A stretch of 64,000 bases of DNA from GCA-958296115 sp965222445 (GCA_965222445.1 CBDCTY010000002.1:558001-622000), one strand, 5' to 3'; positions 9,487-18,569 are shown, counted from the stretch's first letter. A program made the numbers and translations. Notes: generated by a model not told the origin, from the letters alone.

Positions 9487-9608
9487 CCCCCTGGCGGTGA
9501 CCTATTTTCCCACACCCTTGCAAGTGCAGTATCGTCAGCGCTGAGACGTTTCACTTCCGTGTTCGGGATGGGAACGGGTGGGTCCGCCTCGCTAGAACCA
9601 CCAAGGGG
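9487..9608 (-). rRNA. rrf: 5S ribosomal RNA
   Basis: The reverse complement shows the conserved 5S core (CGAACTCGGAAGT-like loop region, GAAACGTCTCAGCGCTGA, and a terminal helix pairing CCCCUUGGUGG with CCGCCAGGGGG). The 122-nt ends were set from that helix. A perfect-spacing promoter lies about 50 nt upstream. No 23S or 16S gene is linked: rpsA follows directly and an oxidoreductase precedes it. Confidence 0.93.
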
Positions 9609-9663
9609 CCTCTGTTGCTTCGTTATACGACCGGGCTGCCTTAACACAACCCCATCTCATACG

Positions 9664-9692
9664 AGTATACCGTCGCACCCCCGGCCCGTCAA
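9664..9692 (-). promoter_or_regulatory. sigma-70-type promoter of the 5S rRNA gene
   Basis: On the minus strand TTGACG (-35, 9687-9692) and TATACT (-10, 9664-9669) are separated by exactly 17 bp. The predicted start near 9657 gives a leader of about 50 nt before the mature 5S end at 9608. Confidence 0.75.
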
Positions 9693-9731
9693 CGGGGATT
9701 GGCCGCTCGACGCACGGAGTTCGAGCCTGTC

Positions 9732-10832
9732 TTACGGCCTGCCCAGTAAGAGTGAGCGGTCCTCCAGCGGCAGGTCCACCCTGCTGCCGCCCAGCCTGTG
9801 AGACTCCCTGAGGGCAATGGCGATCTCCAGGGCCTCGCGTCCAAACTCGCCCGGGCACACTTCCTCGCGCCCGGCCTCGATGGAGTGAGCCACACCCTCT
9901 AACGCGTCCACCATGGAGCTGCGAGGGCGCCAGGGATAGGGGAAAAGCTGGCGCGACTCGTACTTGAGGCTCGTGTCTCCGACTGTCCTTCCCTTTGTCC
10001 AGAGCTCGAACTCAGCGTGGTGGTGCCGGGATACGATGCGCCCCTGTTCGCACAGGAACTCGACGGACCACGTTCCCTCAGGCGCGCGGGAGTTCAGGAT
10101 AGCCCTGACGCCGTTTTCGTAAAGGATGTAGCCGGAGCCCGAAAGGTCCCGGTCCCCTGATGCCTCAGCGTCATCGTCCATGTGTCCGAAGACCCAACGG
10201 GCCTGCGCGCCAGCGAACAGCCTGATAAGCGCCAGCGAGTGGCTGCCGATGTTGGACAGTGTCATGGGCGTGCTGCAGACAATGGATCGAAGAGGGCCGA
10301 TGTCGCCGCGCCGGATCAGCTCCCGCGCAGCCGTGTAGGGGGCATACCAGTTCAGGTGGCAGGCGACCGACAGGATCGTGCGGGACCGCCGGCAAGCCTC
10401 GATCATCGCGTCGGCATCTGCCAGCGACCTGCACAACGGCTTGGTCGCGAATATGGCCTTGACGCCGCACTCCGCCAGGGCCGCAACGACCTCGGGGCGT
10501 TCCTGGGGCCGGGTGGTCACGCTCACGATGTCCGGCCTCTCGCGCTCGACCATCTCGCGTATGTCCGTGTACAGCCCGTTCACTTCCCAGCGCCGGCCGA
10601 AGTCATCGAGCCTTCCCCTGTCGACGTCGACTCCCGCCACCAGATCGATGCCGGACGCCTCGATCATTGCGGGTGCGTGAGCCCAGGGCCAGGGGTAGTG
10701 GGGCATTCCCACGTGCTCGTCGTCGATCGTGCTGCCCATCCGCCCGCATCCTACGACCGCTCCCCGGTAGCTGCCCCTGGGCCGCGACTCCCGTACAACC
10801 TCGTATGCGGGCCTGGTGGACACCCGGACCAC
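9732..10832 (-). CDS. Gfo/Idh/MocA family oxidoreductase
   Basis: A 366-residue NAD(P)-dependent oxidoreductase of the glucose-fructose oxidoreductase/inositol dehydrogenase family. The N-terminal Rossmann signature is AVVGCGRMG (25-33). The usual EKP motif appears as TKP in FATKPLCRS, and the C-terminal alpha/beta domain follows. The GTG start at 10830-10832 is 4 nt beyond the PhyH stop, so the two are likely co-transcribed. Family members act on sugars, inositols and sugar acids; the substrate is not readable here. The first about 20 residues before the Rossmann strand are unusual, and a later GTG (residue 4) is possible. Confidence 0.8.
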   Translation of the reverse strand: MVRVSTRPAYEVVRESRPRGSYRGAVVGCGRMGSTIDDEHVGMPHYPWPWAHAPAMIEASGIDLVAGVDVDRGRLDDFGRRWEVNGLYTDIREMVERERPDIVSVTTRPQERPEVVAALAECGVKAIFATKPLCRSLADADAMIEACRRSRTILSVACHLNWYAPYTAARELIRRGDIGPLRSIVCSTPMTLSNIGSHSLALIRLFAGAQARWVFGHMDDDAEASGDRDLSGSGYILYENGVRAILNSRAPEGTWSVEFLCEQGRIVSRHHHAEFELWTKGRTVGDTSLKYESRQLFPYPWRPRSSMVDALEGVAHSIEAGREEVCPGEFGREALEIAIALRESHRLGGSRVDLPLEDRSLLLGRP

Positions 10833-10836
10833 CTGC

Positions 10837-11637
10837 CTAGTCGTAGTTGCTCGGGGTATGGCCGCCGAGAAGCCGCCGCTGCCGGGCCGTGCATAGCGCG
10901 ATCAGGTCCGGGTCGAACTGGAACTCGTTCAGGTAGGGCGGGAACTTCTGCGTGATCATCCGCTTGGCGTAGTGGACCTGCAACAGGTAGCGGTCCTCGT
11001 CGCTCCGGTTCGAGGTGCCCCGGTGCCACACCTCGCAGCGGAACATCACAGCGTCCCCGGCCTTGCACAGCACACTCTTCTCGGTCCGCCCGTTCCACTC
11101 CGTGTCTCCCATCGGACGGCGTCCCGAAAGGTGAGTTCCAGGTATGAACTTGGTCGGGCCGAGCTCCTCGTACATGTCGTTGAGGTAGTAGTGGGCCGTC
11201 GTGATGAAGACGGGCATCTTGATGCGGGGATCCGAAAGCACGTCCTCGGGCAGCTCTACCGGAAGCCAGTCGCAGTGAAGATGCTGGTCCGGCCTCCCCG
11301 GCCCAGTGACCCACGCGGTCATGCCGATGACGTGGCAGTCGTCGCCGTGGACAGCCTCGGCAAGATCGATCACGTCCGGCCGGTCCAGGTACTGCAGGAA
11401 GGTCGGATCCCGGTTGAAGACGTTGTTGATGTGCTTGTTGAGGAACCCGCCGTTGTCCGGCGTGCTGTACCGGTTGAAGCTGGCCTCGATAGGCGTGAGG
11501 TGGGCCATCACCTCCTTCAGCTCCGCAACCCGGTCGGCGTCCAGCGCCTGGGGAAAGTACGCGTATCCGTCTTCCTCGATCCCTCTCACGCGGCTGGCAA
11601 GGTCGGGCTGCGACTTCAATTCCAGGGCTTCAGCCAT
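10837..11637 (-). CDS. phytanoyl-CoA dioxygenase (PhyH) family protein
   Basis: A 266-residue Fe(II)/2-oxoglutarate dioxygenase of the PhyH family. The iron triad is visible as H121-x-D123 (HCDW) and the distal H205 (VWHRGTSNRS), with R211 or a neighbour available to hold 2-oxoglutarate. These enzymes hydroxylate lipids or secondary metabolites; the substrate is unknown. ATG 11637 has GGAGG 6 nt upstream. It pairs with the Gfo/Idh gene downstream (4-nt gap) and diverges from the TPP enzyme gene. Confidence 0.85.
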   Translation of the reverse strand: MAEALELKSQPDLASRVRGIEEDGYAYFPQALDADRVAELKEVMAHLTPIEASFNRYSTPDNGGFLNKHINNVFNRDPTFLQYLDRPDVIDLAEAVHGDDCHVIGMTAWVTGPGRPDQHLHCDWLPVELPEDVLSDPRIKMPVFITTAHYYLNDMYEELGPTKFIPGTHLSGRRPMGDTEWNGRTEKSVLCKAGDAVMFRCEVWHRGTSNRSDEDRYLLQVHYAKRMITQKFPPYLNEFQFDPDLIALCTARQRRLLGGHTPSNYD

Positions 11638-11749
11638 TCCGATCCTCCAGTGCGAGACTCCGTCGATGCGGGTATGCGGATGGTAGGCTGGTCACATGGC
11701 ACTGTCAACTGGACGAGAAACGCCCCGCCTGAGCCGCTCAGCGAGGGCG

Positions 11750-11755
11750 TATAAT
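11750..11755 (+). promoter_or_regulatory. consensus -10 box before the TPP enzyme gene
   Basis: A perfect TATAAT lies 30 nt before the TTG start at 11786. A matching -35 is weak. The position argues against the more upstream start at 11696, which would lie before the transcription start. Confidence 0.45.
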
Positions 11756-11785
11756 GCCCAGGACTCCGAAAGGCAGGTAGTACAT

Positions 11786-13360
11786 TTGGCTAGAATGACG
11801 GGAGGTCAGGCCCTCGTTCAGTCGCTCCAACGCGAGGGCATACGCACCGTGTTCGGGATACCGGGCGCGGGGCAGTACGAGATAGTGGACGCGCTGTGGG
11901 AGGCGGAGGACGTCGCCTACGTCTCTGTGCGCCACGAACAGGCCACGACGTACATGGCCGACGGCTACTTCCGCGCAACTGGTGAGGTCGCGGGAGTCGT
12001 CGTCGTGCAGGGTCCGGGCTTCTTCAACGCCACGGCGGGCCTCGCCACGGCCTACGACGCCTCGTCGCCGATGCTTGTGGTGACCGGGACGAACCTGTAC
12101 GGCCACGATGCCGACGCGGCCGACCAGAGCTGGCTCATGCCGTTGACCAAGTGGCAGGCCCGGGCGGAGCGGCCGGCCGAAGTACCGGAGCTGGTACACG
12201 AGGCAATGGGTCAGATGCGCACCGGACGACCGCGTCCCGTCCTCCTGCAGGTGGGGCAGCCCGTGCTCGCCGTCCAGGAAGATGTGACCCTCCTCGAATC
12301 GGAGCAGTACGCCCCTGCGACCCCGGATGCGACGGAGATCGAGCGCGCGGCCCGGGTCCTTGCCGCGTCACGGTCCCCGGTGATCTGGGCGGGGGGAGGG
12401 GTGCATATTGCACGGGCATCCGAGAGCCTCACAAGGCTTGCTGAGTATCTGCAGGCGCCTGTGGTGACTACCGCCAACGGCAAGGGCGCGGTCTCCGACC
12501 GTCACCCGCTATCGCTGGGATTCGCCCAGACACGGTACAAGCCCCTGGCGAGATGGCTTGAGGACCGAGACGTTGTGTTGGCCGTGGGCACTCGCACTCC
12601 CTTCCCGAGTGTGGAGGGGCGAACGGTGATACGCATCGACGTGGACCCGGCCGAAACGGCGCGCCGGGAGCATCACACGGTGGGACTGACGGGCGACGCG
12701 AGGGTTGCGTTGGACGCGCTGCTGGAGGCGCTGTCGGAGTCGACGGCCCCGCGCGAAGACGGCGAACAGACGGACATCGCCGGACTGCTTCGGGAGAGGT
12801 TCGCGGCACACAACCAGCTCGAGCCGCAGCGGTCGCTGATGGACGCGGTCCGGCGCGCTGTTCCGGACGACGGGATCGTCGTGCAGGGAATGAACCAGAT
12901 GGGATACTACAGCCGGAACTATCTGCCGATCTATGAGGGAGGCCGCTACCTGTCTGCGTCCCATCACGGCACGCTGGGTCACGCGTTTCCTGTGGGACTG
13001 GGCGCAAAGCTCGGCGCGCCGGACCGGGCGGTCGTTGTGCTCTCCGGCGACGGTGGGTTCCTGTACAACTCGCAGGAGCTTGCGACCGCAGTGCAGTACG
13101 GGATCGGCATTGTGGTCATCGTGTTCAACGACAACGCGTACGGCAACGTGCTGAGGGCACAGCAGGAGCAATTCCGGGGCCATGTGCTGGGCACCAGGCT
13201 TCACAACCCGGACTTCGTGAGCCTTGGCCTGGCATACGGAGCGAGGGCGGTGAGGGCGAACGGGGCCGAGGATCTCTACATGGCCCTGGACGGGGCCCTG
13301 GAGATTGGCCTTCCTACACTGATAGAGGTGCCAGTCGGCGAAATGGACCGAGTCTACTGA
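11786..13360 (+). CDS. acetolactate synthase-like thiamine-diphosphate enzyme
   Basis: A 524-residue ThDP enzyme of the acetolactate synthase/benzoylformate decarboxylase group. The catalytic glutamate is E51 in VRHEQATTYMADGY, and the ThDP/Mg motif GDGG...NDNAYGN runs about 421-450. Full-length ALS large subunits have about 550-600 residues, and there is no ilvN-like regulatory gene nearby, so a biosynthetic ilvB role is not established; oxalyl-CoA, glyoxylate or sulfo-compound lyases share this fold. I prefer TTG 11786 (AGGTAG just upstream, after the TATAAT). ATG 11795 is the alternative. It is followed 11 nt later by a DUF2203 gene. Confidence 0.8.
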   Translation: MARMTGGQALVQSLQREGIRTVFGIPGAGQYEIVDALWEAEDVAYVSVRHEQATTYMADGYFRATGEVAGVVVVQGPGFFNATAGLATAYDASSPMLVVTGTNLYGHDADAADQSWLMPLTKWQARAERPAEVPELVHEAMGQMRTGRPRPVLLQVGQPVLAVQEDVTLLESEQYAPATPDATEIERAARVLAASRSPVIWAGGGVHIARASESLTRLAEYLQAPVVTTANGKGAVSDRHPLSLGFAQTRYKPLARWLEDRDVVLAVGTRTPFPSVEGRTVIRIDVDPAETARREHHTVGLTGDARVALDALLEALSESTAPREDGEQTDIAGLLRERFAAHNQLEPQRSLMDAVRRAVPDDGIVVQGMNQMGYYSRNYLPIYEGGRYLSASHHGTLGHAFPVGLGAKLGAPDRAVVVLSGDGGFLYNSQELATAVQYGIGIVVIVFNDNAYGNVLRAQQEQFRGHVLGTRLHNPDFVSLGLAYGARAVRANGAEDLYMALDGALEIGLPTLIEVPVGEMDRVY

Positions 13361-13371
13361 CGGAGGCGCGC

Positions 13372-13770
13372 GTGGAGAACAAATACTTCACACTTGACGA
13401 AGCCCGCAAGCACGTCCCATGGCTCGCGCAGTTCTTCGCCGACCTTAAGCCGCTCCGGGCGAGGGCCCAAGAGCTGGAGAACGAGACTACTGCCCTGGAG
13501 CAGCGCATCGGAAGCAACGGCGGCAACAGGACCCGCGACCGGCTGGAGCAGCAGCGCACTCTCCTCGACGAGGTCGTATCACAGATAAACCTAAAGGCCG
13601 ATGCAATCTCGGAGAGAGGCATCCTTGTAAAGGGGATAGAGCCGGGGCTGGTGGACTTCCCCTCCATCAGCGACGGCCGCGAGGTCTACCTGTGCTGGAG
13701 GGAGGGTGAGACGAGGGTCGAGTTCTGGCACGAAGTGGACGCAGGTTTTTCCGGCCGCCAGCCGCTGTAG
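13372..13770 (+). CDS. DUF2203 family protein
   Basis: A 132-residue protein with the DUF2203 pattern: N-terminal YFTLDEARKHVPWL, a central coiled coil (about 20-70), then the C-terminal GLVDFPS, REVYLCWREGE and EFWHEVDAGFSGRQPL. The family is of unknown function and cytosolic. The GTG start has a perfect GGAGG 5 nt upstream. It follows the TPP enzyme by 11 nt and is probably in its transcript. Confidence 0.85.
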   Translation: MENKYFTLDEARKHVPWLAQFFADLKPLRARAQELENETTALEQRIGSNGGNRTRDRLEQQRTLLDEVVSQINLKADAISERGILVKGIEPGLVDFPSISDGREVYLCWREGETRVEFWHEVDAGFSGRQPL

Positions 13771-13936
13771 TCCTGCCCACGCGGCAGGCCGGCGGCGAAT
13801 ACCGACGTAGACGTATGGGATGATTCTGGTGACAGCGGTGTATCGTGAGGATAGTGTTTCGATTCCGGGTGGAGGCTGCTGGGGACGGTGAGTACGACGG
13901 GCTGAGGGATTCGGGAGCGCGGGAGGTGCTGACAGG

Positions 13937-14794
13937 ATGAGGGTGTTGTGGGTTGTTGGGCTGGTGTTGGTGGGACTGGGGTGGGAGGCTTGTGGAGACG
14001 AGCTGAGCGGAGAGTTCGTCTCGATCAGCGCCGGATTTGGGCATACCTGCGGGGTGAAGCGGGACGGCTCGGTCGAATGCTGGGGCTGGAATGAGTTTGG
14101 CCAGGCCAGGCTTCCGTCCGGAGAGTTCGCTCAGGTCAGCACCGGGTATAGGCATACCTGCGGGGTGAGGCGGAACAGTTCGGTCGAATGTTGGGGGGAT
14201 GATGATGACGGGGAGGCCAGTCCACGGGGTGGGGAATTCGTCTCCGTCAGCGCCGGTGGTAGTCATAGCTGCGGGATGAGGCGGGACGGCTCAGTGGAGT
14301 GCTGGGGCGATGATGAGTATGACCGAACCAGTCCGCCGGGTGGGGCGTTCGTCTCCGTCAGCGCCGGTGGTAGCCATAGCTGCGGGATGAGGCGGGACGG
14401 CTCAGTGGAATGCTGGGGCTATGATGAGTATGACCAATCCAGCCCGCCGGGTGGGAGATTCGTCTCCGTCGGCGCCGGTGCTTTTCATACCTGCGGGGTT
14501 AGAAGTGGCAGTTCAGTTGTCTGCTGGGGGCGTGATGTGGTTGGTGAGGCCAGTCCTCCCGAAGGGGAGTTCGCTTCGGTCAGCGCCGGGGTATTGCATA
14601 CCTGCGGGGTGAGGCGTAACGGCTCGGTCGAATGCTGGGGCAGTAATGAGTTTGGGCGGGCCAGACCGCCGGGCGGGAATTTCGCTTCAGTCAGTGCCGG
14701 GGGTGGGCATACCTGCGGGGTTAGAAGCGGTGGCTCAGTGGAGTGCTGGGGGCGCAATGAGTCTGGTCAGGCGATTCCGCCGGGTGGTGGGTAG
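13937..14794 (+). CDS. secreted RCC1-like protein with seven 37-residue repeats
   Basis: A 285-residue protein with an N-terminal hydrophobic signal (1-19) and then seven tandem 37-residue units from residue 25 to the end. Each unit carries G-x-F-x-x-V-S-x-G, H-[ST]-C-G-[VM] and [EV]-C-W-G. This is the bacterial RCC1-like beta-propeller repeat, so seven units suggest one seven-bladed propeller. Two cysteines per unit could form one disulfide per blade outside the cytoplasm. The cysteine near the end of the signal (WEAC) is not a standard lipobox. No enzyme motif is present; a binding role is an inference. The 111-bp DNA units are alike enough to recombine. Confidence 0.75.
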   Translation: MRVLWVVGLVLVGLGWEACGDELSGEFVSISAGFGHTCGVKRDGSVECWGWNEFGQARLPSGEFAQVSTGYRHTCGVRRNSSVECWGDDDDGEASPRGGEFVSVSAGGSHSCGMRRDGSVECWGDDEYDRTSPPGGAFVSVSAGGSHSCGMRRDGSVECWGYDEYDQSSPPGGRFVSVGAGAFHTCGVRSGSSVVCWGRDVVGEASPPEGEFASVSAGVLHTCGVRRNGSVECWGSNEFGRARPPGGNFASVSAGGGHTCGVRSGGSVECWGRNESGQAIPPGGG

Positions 14795-14815
14795 GGTGTC
14801 GGTGCACTCTCACAC

Positions 14816-16237
14816 TTATCCGATAAGGACCCGGACTTTGTGGCGCCCGGTCGCGCCGTCGGGGTAGACGCCCTTCTGTACCGGCGTCTGAACGACACCC
14901 TGGCCATCGACGGCACGGACGCTCAGCACCATTGACCCCCGACCTGCCGGCTCGACGACAGCATCCCAGCTCACCCAGGTGAAGGGCGACAACGGCTCGC
15001 TGAGCCTGTCGACCGGCGACCAGGTGCGTTCGCCGTCTACACTCAGCTCGACCGTCGATATTCCCTTGTCTCCGGAGAAGGCAATTCCCGAGACGGCCAG
15101 CGGCCCCGGCGGATGGTTCGACCCGTGCTCGGGCGCTACTATCTTGGACATCGTCTTTATGATGGGATTGTCGGTGCGGCCGCGGCTCTCCCAGTACCCC
15201 AGGAAGTCGTAGTCGACGGGCTCGATCCTCGTGAGCCACTTGACGCTCTTGTACCCGTACAGTCCGGGTACGACGATGCGTACCGGGAAGCCGTGTTCGC
15301 CTGGCAGCGGCTGCCCGTTCATCTCGTAGACCACAAGTACGTCGCCGCTCATCGCCCTGCCACGAGAAACCGCGTTGGTGAACCCGTCGGCAGCCTCGAA
15401 GGCAACGTCTATCGCCTCGGGCCTAAGGCGCGCCTCCTCGAGAATCGCGCTCAGGCGTACCCCCTTCCACTTTGCGTTCCCGATCAGGTCACCTCCGACC
15501 ACGTTGCCGATGCACTCCAGCGTGACGTACTCCTCGATGGGCAGAGCGGCCTTCAGTTCTTCGTAGGTCAGCGTCATCGGGTTGTCGACGAGTCCGGCAA
15601 TCTCCAGCCGCCAGCTGTCCACATCGACGGTGGGGGCGGTCTCGTTCTTCGATACGACGTAGAAGAGGGAGTTGGGCGTGATCTCCGTAGCAAGCCCGCC
15701 TGAGGGAGGGCGGGCATGAGTGGCCGACTCCTCGGATCGGCCGTCCAGCAGGAATCGGAGCCCTATCGCTCCCGCAAGCGCGAGGGCTGTCCAGCCGGCG
15801 GATCGGAGAAGGAAGATGCGCCGCGCGGTCCATTCGCTGCGCGAGTCCGCATTGAGCTCGGTCACCAGGTAGACGAACGTCGATGCGTAGGCGAGGTATC
15901 CCAGCAGGGTGGATAGGATGATGCGCCCGTCCAGGTCGTACCAGAGAATCGCGGGAGCCAGCGCGAGGGCCGCAAACGTCCAGAGTATGAGCGTAATGAG
16001 CACCGCCGCGAGGGGCCTTGTCCCAATCGCGGCAGCCCGCCAGAAGAGAATGCCCGCAAGTCCCCCAGCCGCGGTCTGCGCCGCAAGCCCGGCTATGTAT
16101 GCTATGCCGACCGTGGAGCCGGCAGCCGCGCCTACAATGCTTGGCGCGCCCGACGTGGCTTCAATGACCACCATCACAGCGGTCATTGCGAGGCCCGAGA
16201 CCAGGCCTGCGATACCGCCCAGCGCTAGTCCACGCAC
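14816..16237 (-). CDS. membrane-anchored sulfite-oxidase-family molybdoenzyme
   Basis: A 473-residue protein. Five hydrophobic segments (about 5-25, 38-62, 75-98, 105-127, 146-163) precede an oxidoreductase molybdopterin domain (about 185-350) with the Mo-ligand cysteine C242 in VTLECIGN, the GLYGYKSVKWL strand, and a C-terminal Mo-cofactor dimerisation domain (about 370-473). Family members oxidise sulfite or reduce S- and N-oxides. The reaction here is not known. The GTG start has a GGAGGGGGA site. It lies 45 nt beyond the enolase paralogue in the same direction, possibly the last gene of that operon. Confidence 0.85.
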   Translation of the reverse strand: MRGLALGGIAGLVSGLAMTAVMVVIEATSGAPSIVGAAAGSTVGIAYIAGLAAQTAAGGLAGILFWRAAAIGTRPLAAVLITLILWTFAALALAPAILWYDLDGRIILSTLLGYLAYASTFVYLVTELNADSRSEWTARRIFLLRSAGWTALALAGAIGLRFLLDGRSEESATHARPPSGGLATEITPNSLFYVVSKNETAPTVDVDSWRLEIAGLVDNPMTLTYEELKAALPIEEYVTLECIGNVVGGDLIGNAKWKGVRLSAILEEARLRPEAIDVAFEAADGFTNAVSRGRAMSGDVLVVYEMNGQPLPGEHGFPVRIVVPGLYGYKSVKWLTRIEPVDYDFLGYWESRGRTDNPIIKTMSKIVAPEHGSNHPPGPLAVSGIAFSGDKGISTVELSVDGERTWSPVDRLSEPLSPFTWVSWDAVVEPAGRGSMVLSVRAVDGQGVVQTPVQKGVYPDGATGRHKVRVLIG

Positions 16238-16282
16238 AGTCTCCCCCTCCCTGAAGGGTAAACGAATGAGGGCGAGCAGTCC

Positions 16283-17425
16283 CTAGATGAAGGCGGGGCT
16301 GTTGTCGGCGCGTACCGGATTGCCCCGGCGCCATGTGACTGCCGGATAGCGGCTCAGGGCATCCTCGTTCACTTCCAGCCCCCAGCCGGGCGCATCCGGT
16401 ATCTCCAGGTGGCCGTCGACCGGAGCCCATGGATCCTTCACGAGCTCGCGCCATAGCCCCCTGTCGTGCGCACGGTACTCCAGGATGAGGAAGTTCGTCG
16501 TCGAAGCGGCGAAGTGGAGGTTGATCGCCCCGGCCAGCGGCCCCATTGGATTGTGAGGGGCGACGGCGACATCGTGGCCTTCGGCAATGGCGGCGATCTT
16601 CTTCATCTCCAGCAGGCCGCCGCAGACGCAGACGTCGGGCTGAATGATGTCGGCGGCCTGCTGCCGGACCAGGTCGTTGAACTGGAACTTGGCGTAGAGG
16701 GCTTCGCCGGTGGCGATGGGTATCGGCGACCTGCGTCTCAGCCAGGCCATCTCCCGGATGCCCTCCGGGCGTATGGGCTCCTCGAAGAAGAAGGGGTTGT
16801 ACGGCTCGACGGCCCTCGCAAGCTCCAACGCCCTCATGGGCTCGAGGACCTTGGCGTGGACGTCCAGGCCGATGTCCACGTCATCGCCCACGGCCTCCCG
16901 CACTGCCGCCATATGTTTGGGCCCCTCGCGCAGGACTTGGTTCCACGGCATGAGGTGCTCGTCGGGCGGGAATGGGCTCATCTTCAGCGCGGTGTAGCCG
17001 TACTGTCCGACCAGCGCCACCGCCTTTTCGGCTGCCTTCTCGGGCGTCGGGCCGCTGCAGCCCTGGTAGACACGGATCCTGTCCCGGACGCGCCCTCCAA
17101 GCAGCCGGTACACGGGCAGCCCCAGTGCCTTGGCCGATATGTCCCACAGGGTGTGCTCGATCCCGCTGATCGCTGCCAGCCCCACCGAGCCCGGAGGGAA
17201 GCGAAGCCCCTGGTACATGGTGGCCCACAGGCGCTCGATGTCCCTGGGATCGTCGCCCACGATCCAGTCCTTCAGATGGTCGATCGTGGCGGCAACGGCC
17301 AGGTCGGGTCCGACGCTGAACGCCTCGCCCCAGCCGACGATTCCCACGTCCGTCTCGGTCCTGACGAACAGGATGTTCCTCCCGCCGCCATCGACGATAT
17401 GACACCGTATGTCGGTGATCCTCAT
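16283..17425 (-). CDS. enolase-superfamily sugar-acid dehydratase, paralogue 1
   Basis: A 380-residue mandelate-racemase/galactonate-dehydratase-like enzyme. It has a capping domain (1-115) and a barrel with D188-x-H190, E215 (FFFEEP) and E241 (IATGE) as metal-site residues, H291 (APHNP) as the general base, and LEY at 315-317. The D-x-H at the end of the third strand is typical of galactonate/gluconate-type dehydratases, which turn sugar acids into 2-keto-3-deoxy acids. It starts 1 nt after the stop of its equally long paralogue. The pair is surely one transcript. Precise substrate unknown. Confidence 0.88.
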   Translation of the reverse strand: MRITDIRCHIVDGGGRNILFVRTETDVGIVGWGEAFSVGPDLAVAATIDHLKDWIVGDDPRDIERLWATMYQGLRFPPGSVGLAAISGIEHTLWDISAKALGLPVYRLLGGRVRDRIRVYQGCSGPTPEKAAEKAVALVGQYGYTALKMSPFPPDEHLMPWNQVLREGPKHMAAVREAVGDDVDIGLDVHAKVLEPMRALELARAVEPYNPFFFEEPIRPEGIREMAWLRRRSPIPIATGEALYAKFQFNDLVRQQAADIIQPDVCVCGGLLEMKKIAAIAEGHDVAVAPHNPMGPLAGAINLHFAASTTNFLILEYRAHDRGLWRELVKDPWAPVDGHLEIPDAPGWGLEVNEDALSRYPAVTWRRGNPVRADNSPAFI

Positions 17426-17426
17426 C

Positions 17427-18569
17427 CTAAATGAACCCCGGACTGCCGTCGGCGTATTCGGGGAAGCCGCGGTCCCATGATATTGGCGGGCAGCTCTCGA
17501 TGGCCTCTATGTCGAGCTCCATGCCGAGACCCGGACGGGTCGGCAGGGGCATGTAGCCGTCGACGGGCTTCCAGGGTTCGTCGACGAACCTGGCCTTGTC
17601 GGCCCTTGCGTGGTCCCCGTGGTACTCGAGGATGACGAAGTTCGGGGTGCTGGCGGCGAAGTGGGTGCACACCGCCGTGGAGAGCAGGCCCAGCGGGTTG
17701 TGGGGCGCAATCGTGACGTAGCTGGCCTCGGCGACTGCGGCTATCTTCTTGGCCTCCAGCAGGCCGCCCCCCGAGCAGAGGTCGGGCTGGATGATGTCCA
17801 CCCCGCCGGCGTCGATCAGCGATACGAACTGCGCGAGGCCGTAGAGGTTCTCGCCGGTTGCAAGCGGCACGTCTAGCCTGTCCCGCAGCCTGGCAAACGA
17901 CGCGAAGTGCTCCGGCCTGACCGGCTCCTCGATGAACATCGGCCTGTACGGCGACATAGCATCGGCAATCTGCTCGGCTCGGACCGGCTCCACGAGGGTT
18001 GCGTGGACATCGACTCCTATGTCTACGTCAGGGCCGACGGCGCCGCGAAGCGCCTCCAGTCTTGCCGCGGCGCCTCGGACGACCGCATTCCAGGGCCCGG
18101 CGCGCCAGTCACCGGCGTAGGGCGAGGTCTTGAGGGCAGTGTAGCCTTCTTCGACCAGGGCCAGCCCGTTCTCCGCGAGCTCCTCAGGCGTGGAGCCGCT
18201 TACGCCGTGGTAGACACGTACTTTGTCGCGGTGCCTGCCTCCGAGGAGCATGTACACGGGTACGCCGGCGGCCTTGCCCGCAATGTCCCATAGGGCGTGG
18301 TCGATTCCAGACAGCGCCGACCAGCCGACGGGGCCGAGTGGGAAGCGCATGGTGTTTCGAGCCCGCCTGAGCAGCCACTCGATCCGCGACGGGTCCTGTC
18401 CAATGAACCAGGGCTTGATGGACTCGATCAGGCTGAGGACGCCCTCGTCCGGGCCGACCGTGTACGGCTCGCCGACCCCGACGATGCCTTCGTCAGTGTG
18501 CACCTGCAGGAAGACGTTGTTGCGAACGCCGTCGGAGCAGTGGAAGGTGCGAATGTCGGTGATCTTCAA
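17427..18569 (-). CDS. enolase-superfamily sugar-acid dehydratase, paralogue 2
   Basis: A 380-residue homologue of the next gene, with the same active-site layout: D187-x-H189, E214 (MFIEEP), E240 (LATGE), a later APHNP histidine and LEY. Residues flanking the active site differ (for example SPYAGDW against SPFPPDE near 149-155), which suggests different substrates rather than redundancy. It overlaps the upstream 150-aa gene by 4 nt (18566-18569). This is an ancient or diverged duplication: the two proteins are clearly related but far from identical. Confidence 0.88.
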   Translation of the reverse strand: MKITDIRTFHCSDGVRNNVFLQVHTDEGIVGVGEPYTVGPDEGVLSLIESIKPWFIGQDPSRIEWLLRRARNTMRFPLGPVGWSALSGIDHALWDIAGKAAGVPVYMLLGGRHRDKVRVYHGVSGSTPEELAENGLALVEEGYTALKTSPYAGDWRAGPWNAVVRGAAARLEALRGAVGPDVDIGVDVHATLVEPVRAEQIADAMSPYRPMFIEEPVRPEHFASFARLRDRLDVPLATGENLYGLAQFVSLIDAGGVDIIQPDLCSGGGLLEAKKIAAVAEASYVTIAPHNPLGLLSTAVCTHFAASTPNFVILEYHGDHARADKARFVDEPWKPVDGYMPLPTRPGLGMELDIEAIESCPPISWDRGFPEYADGSPGFI

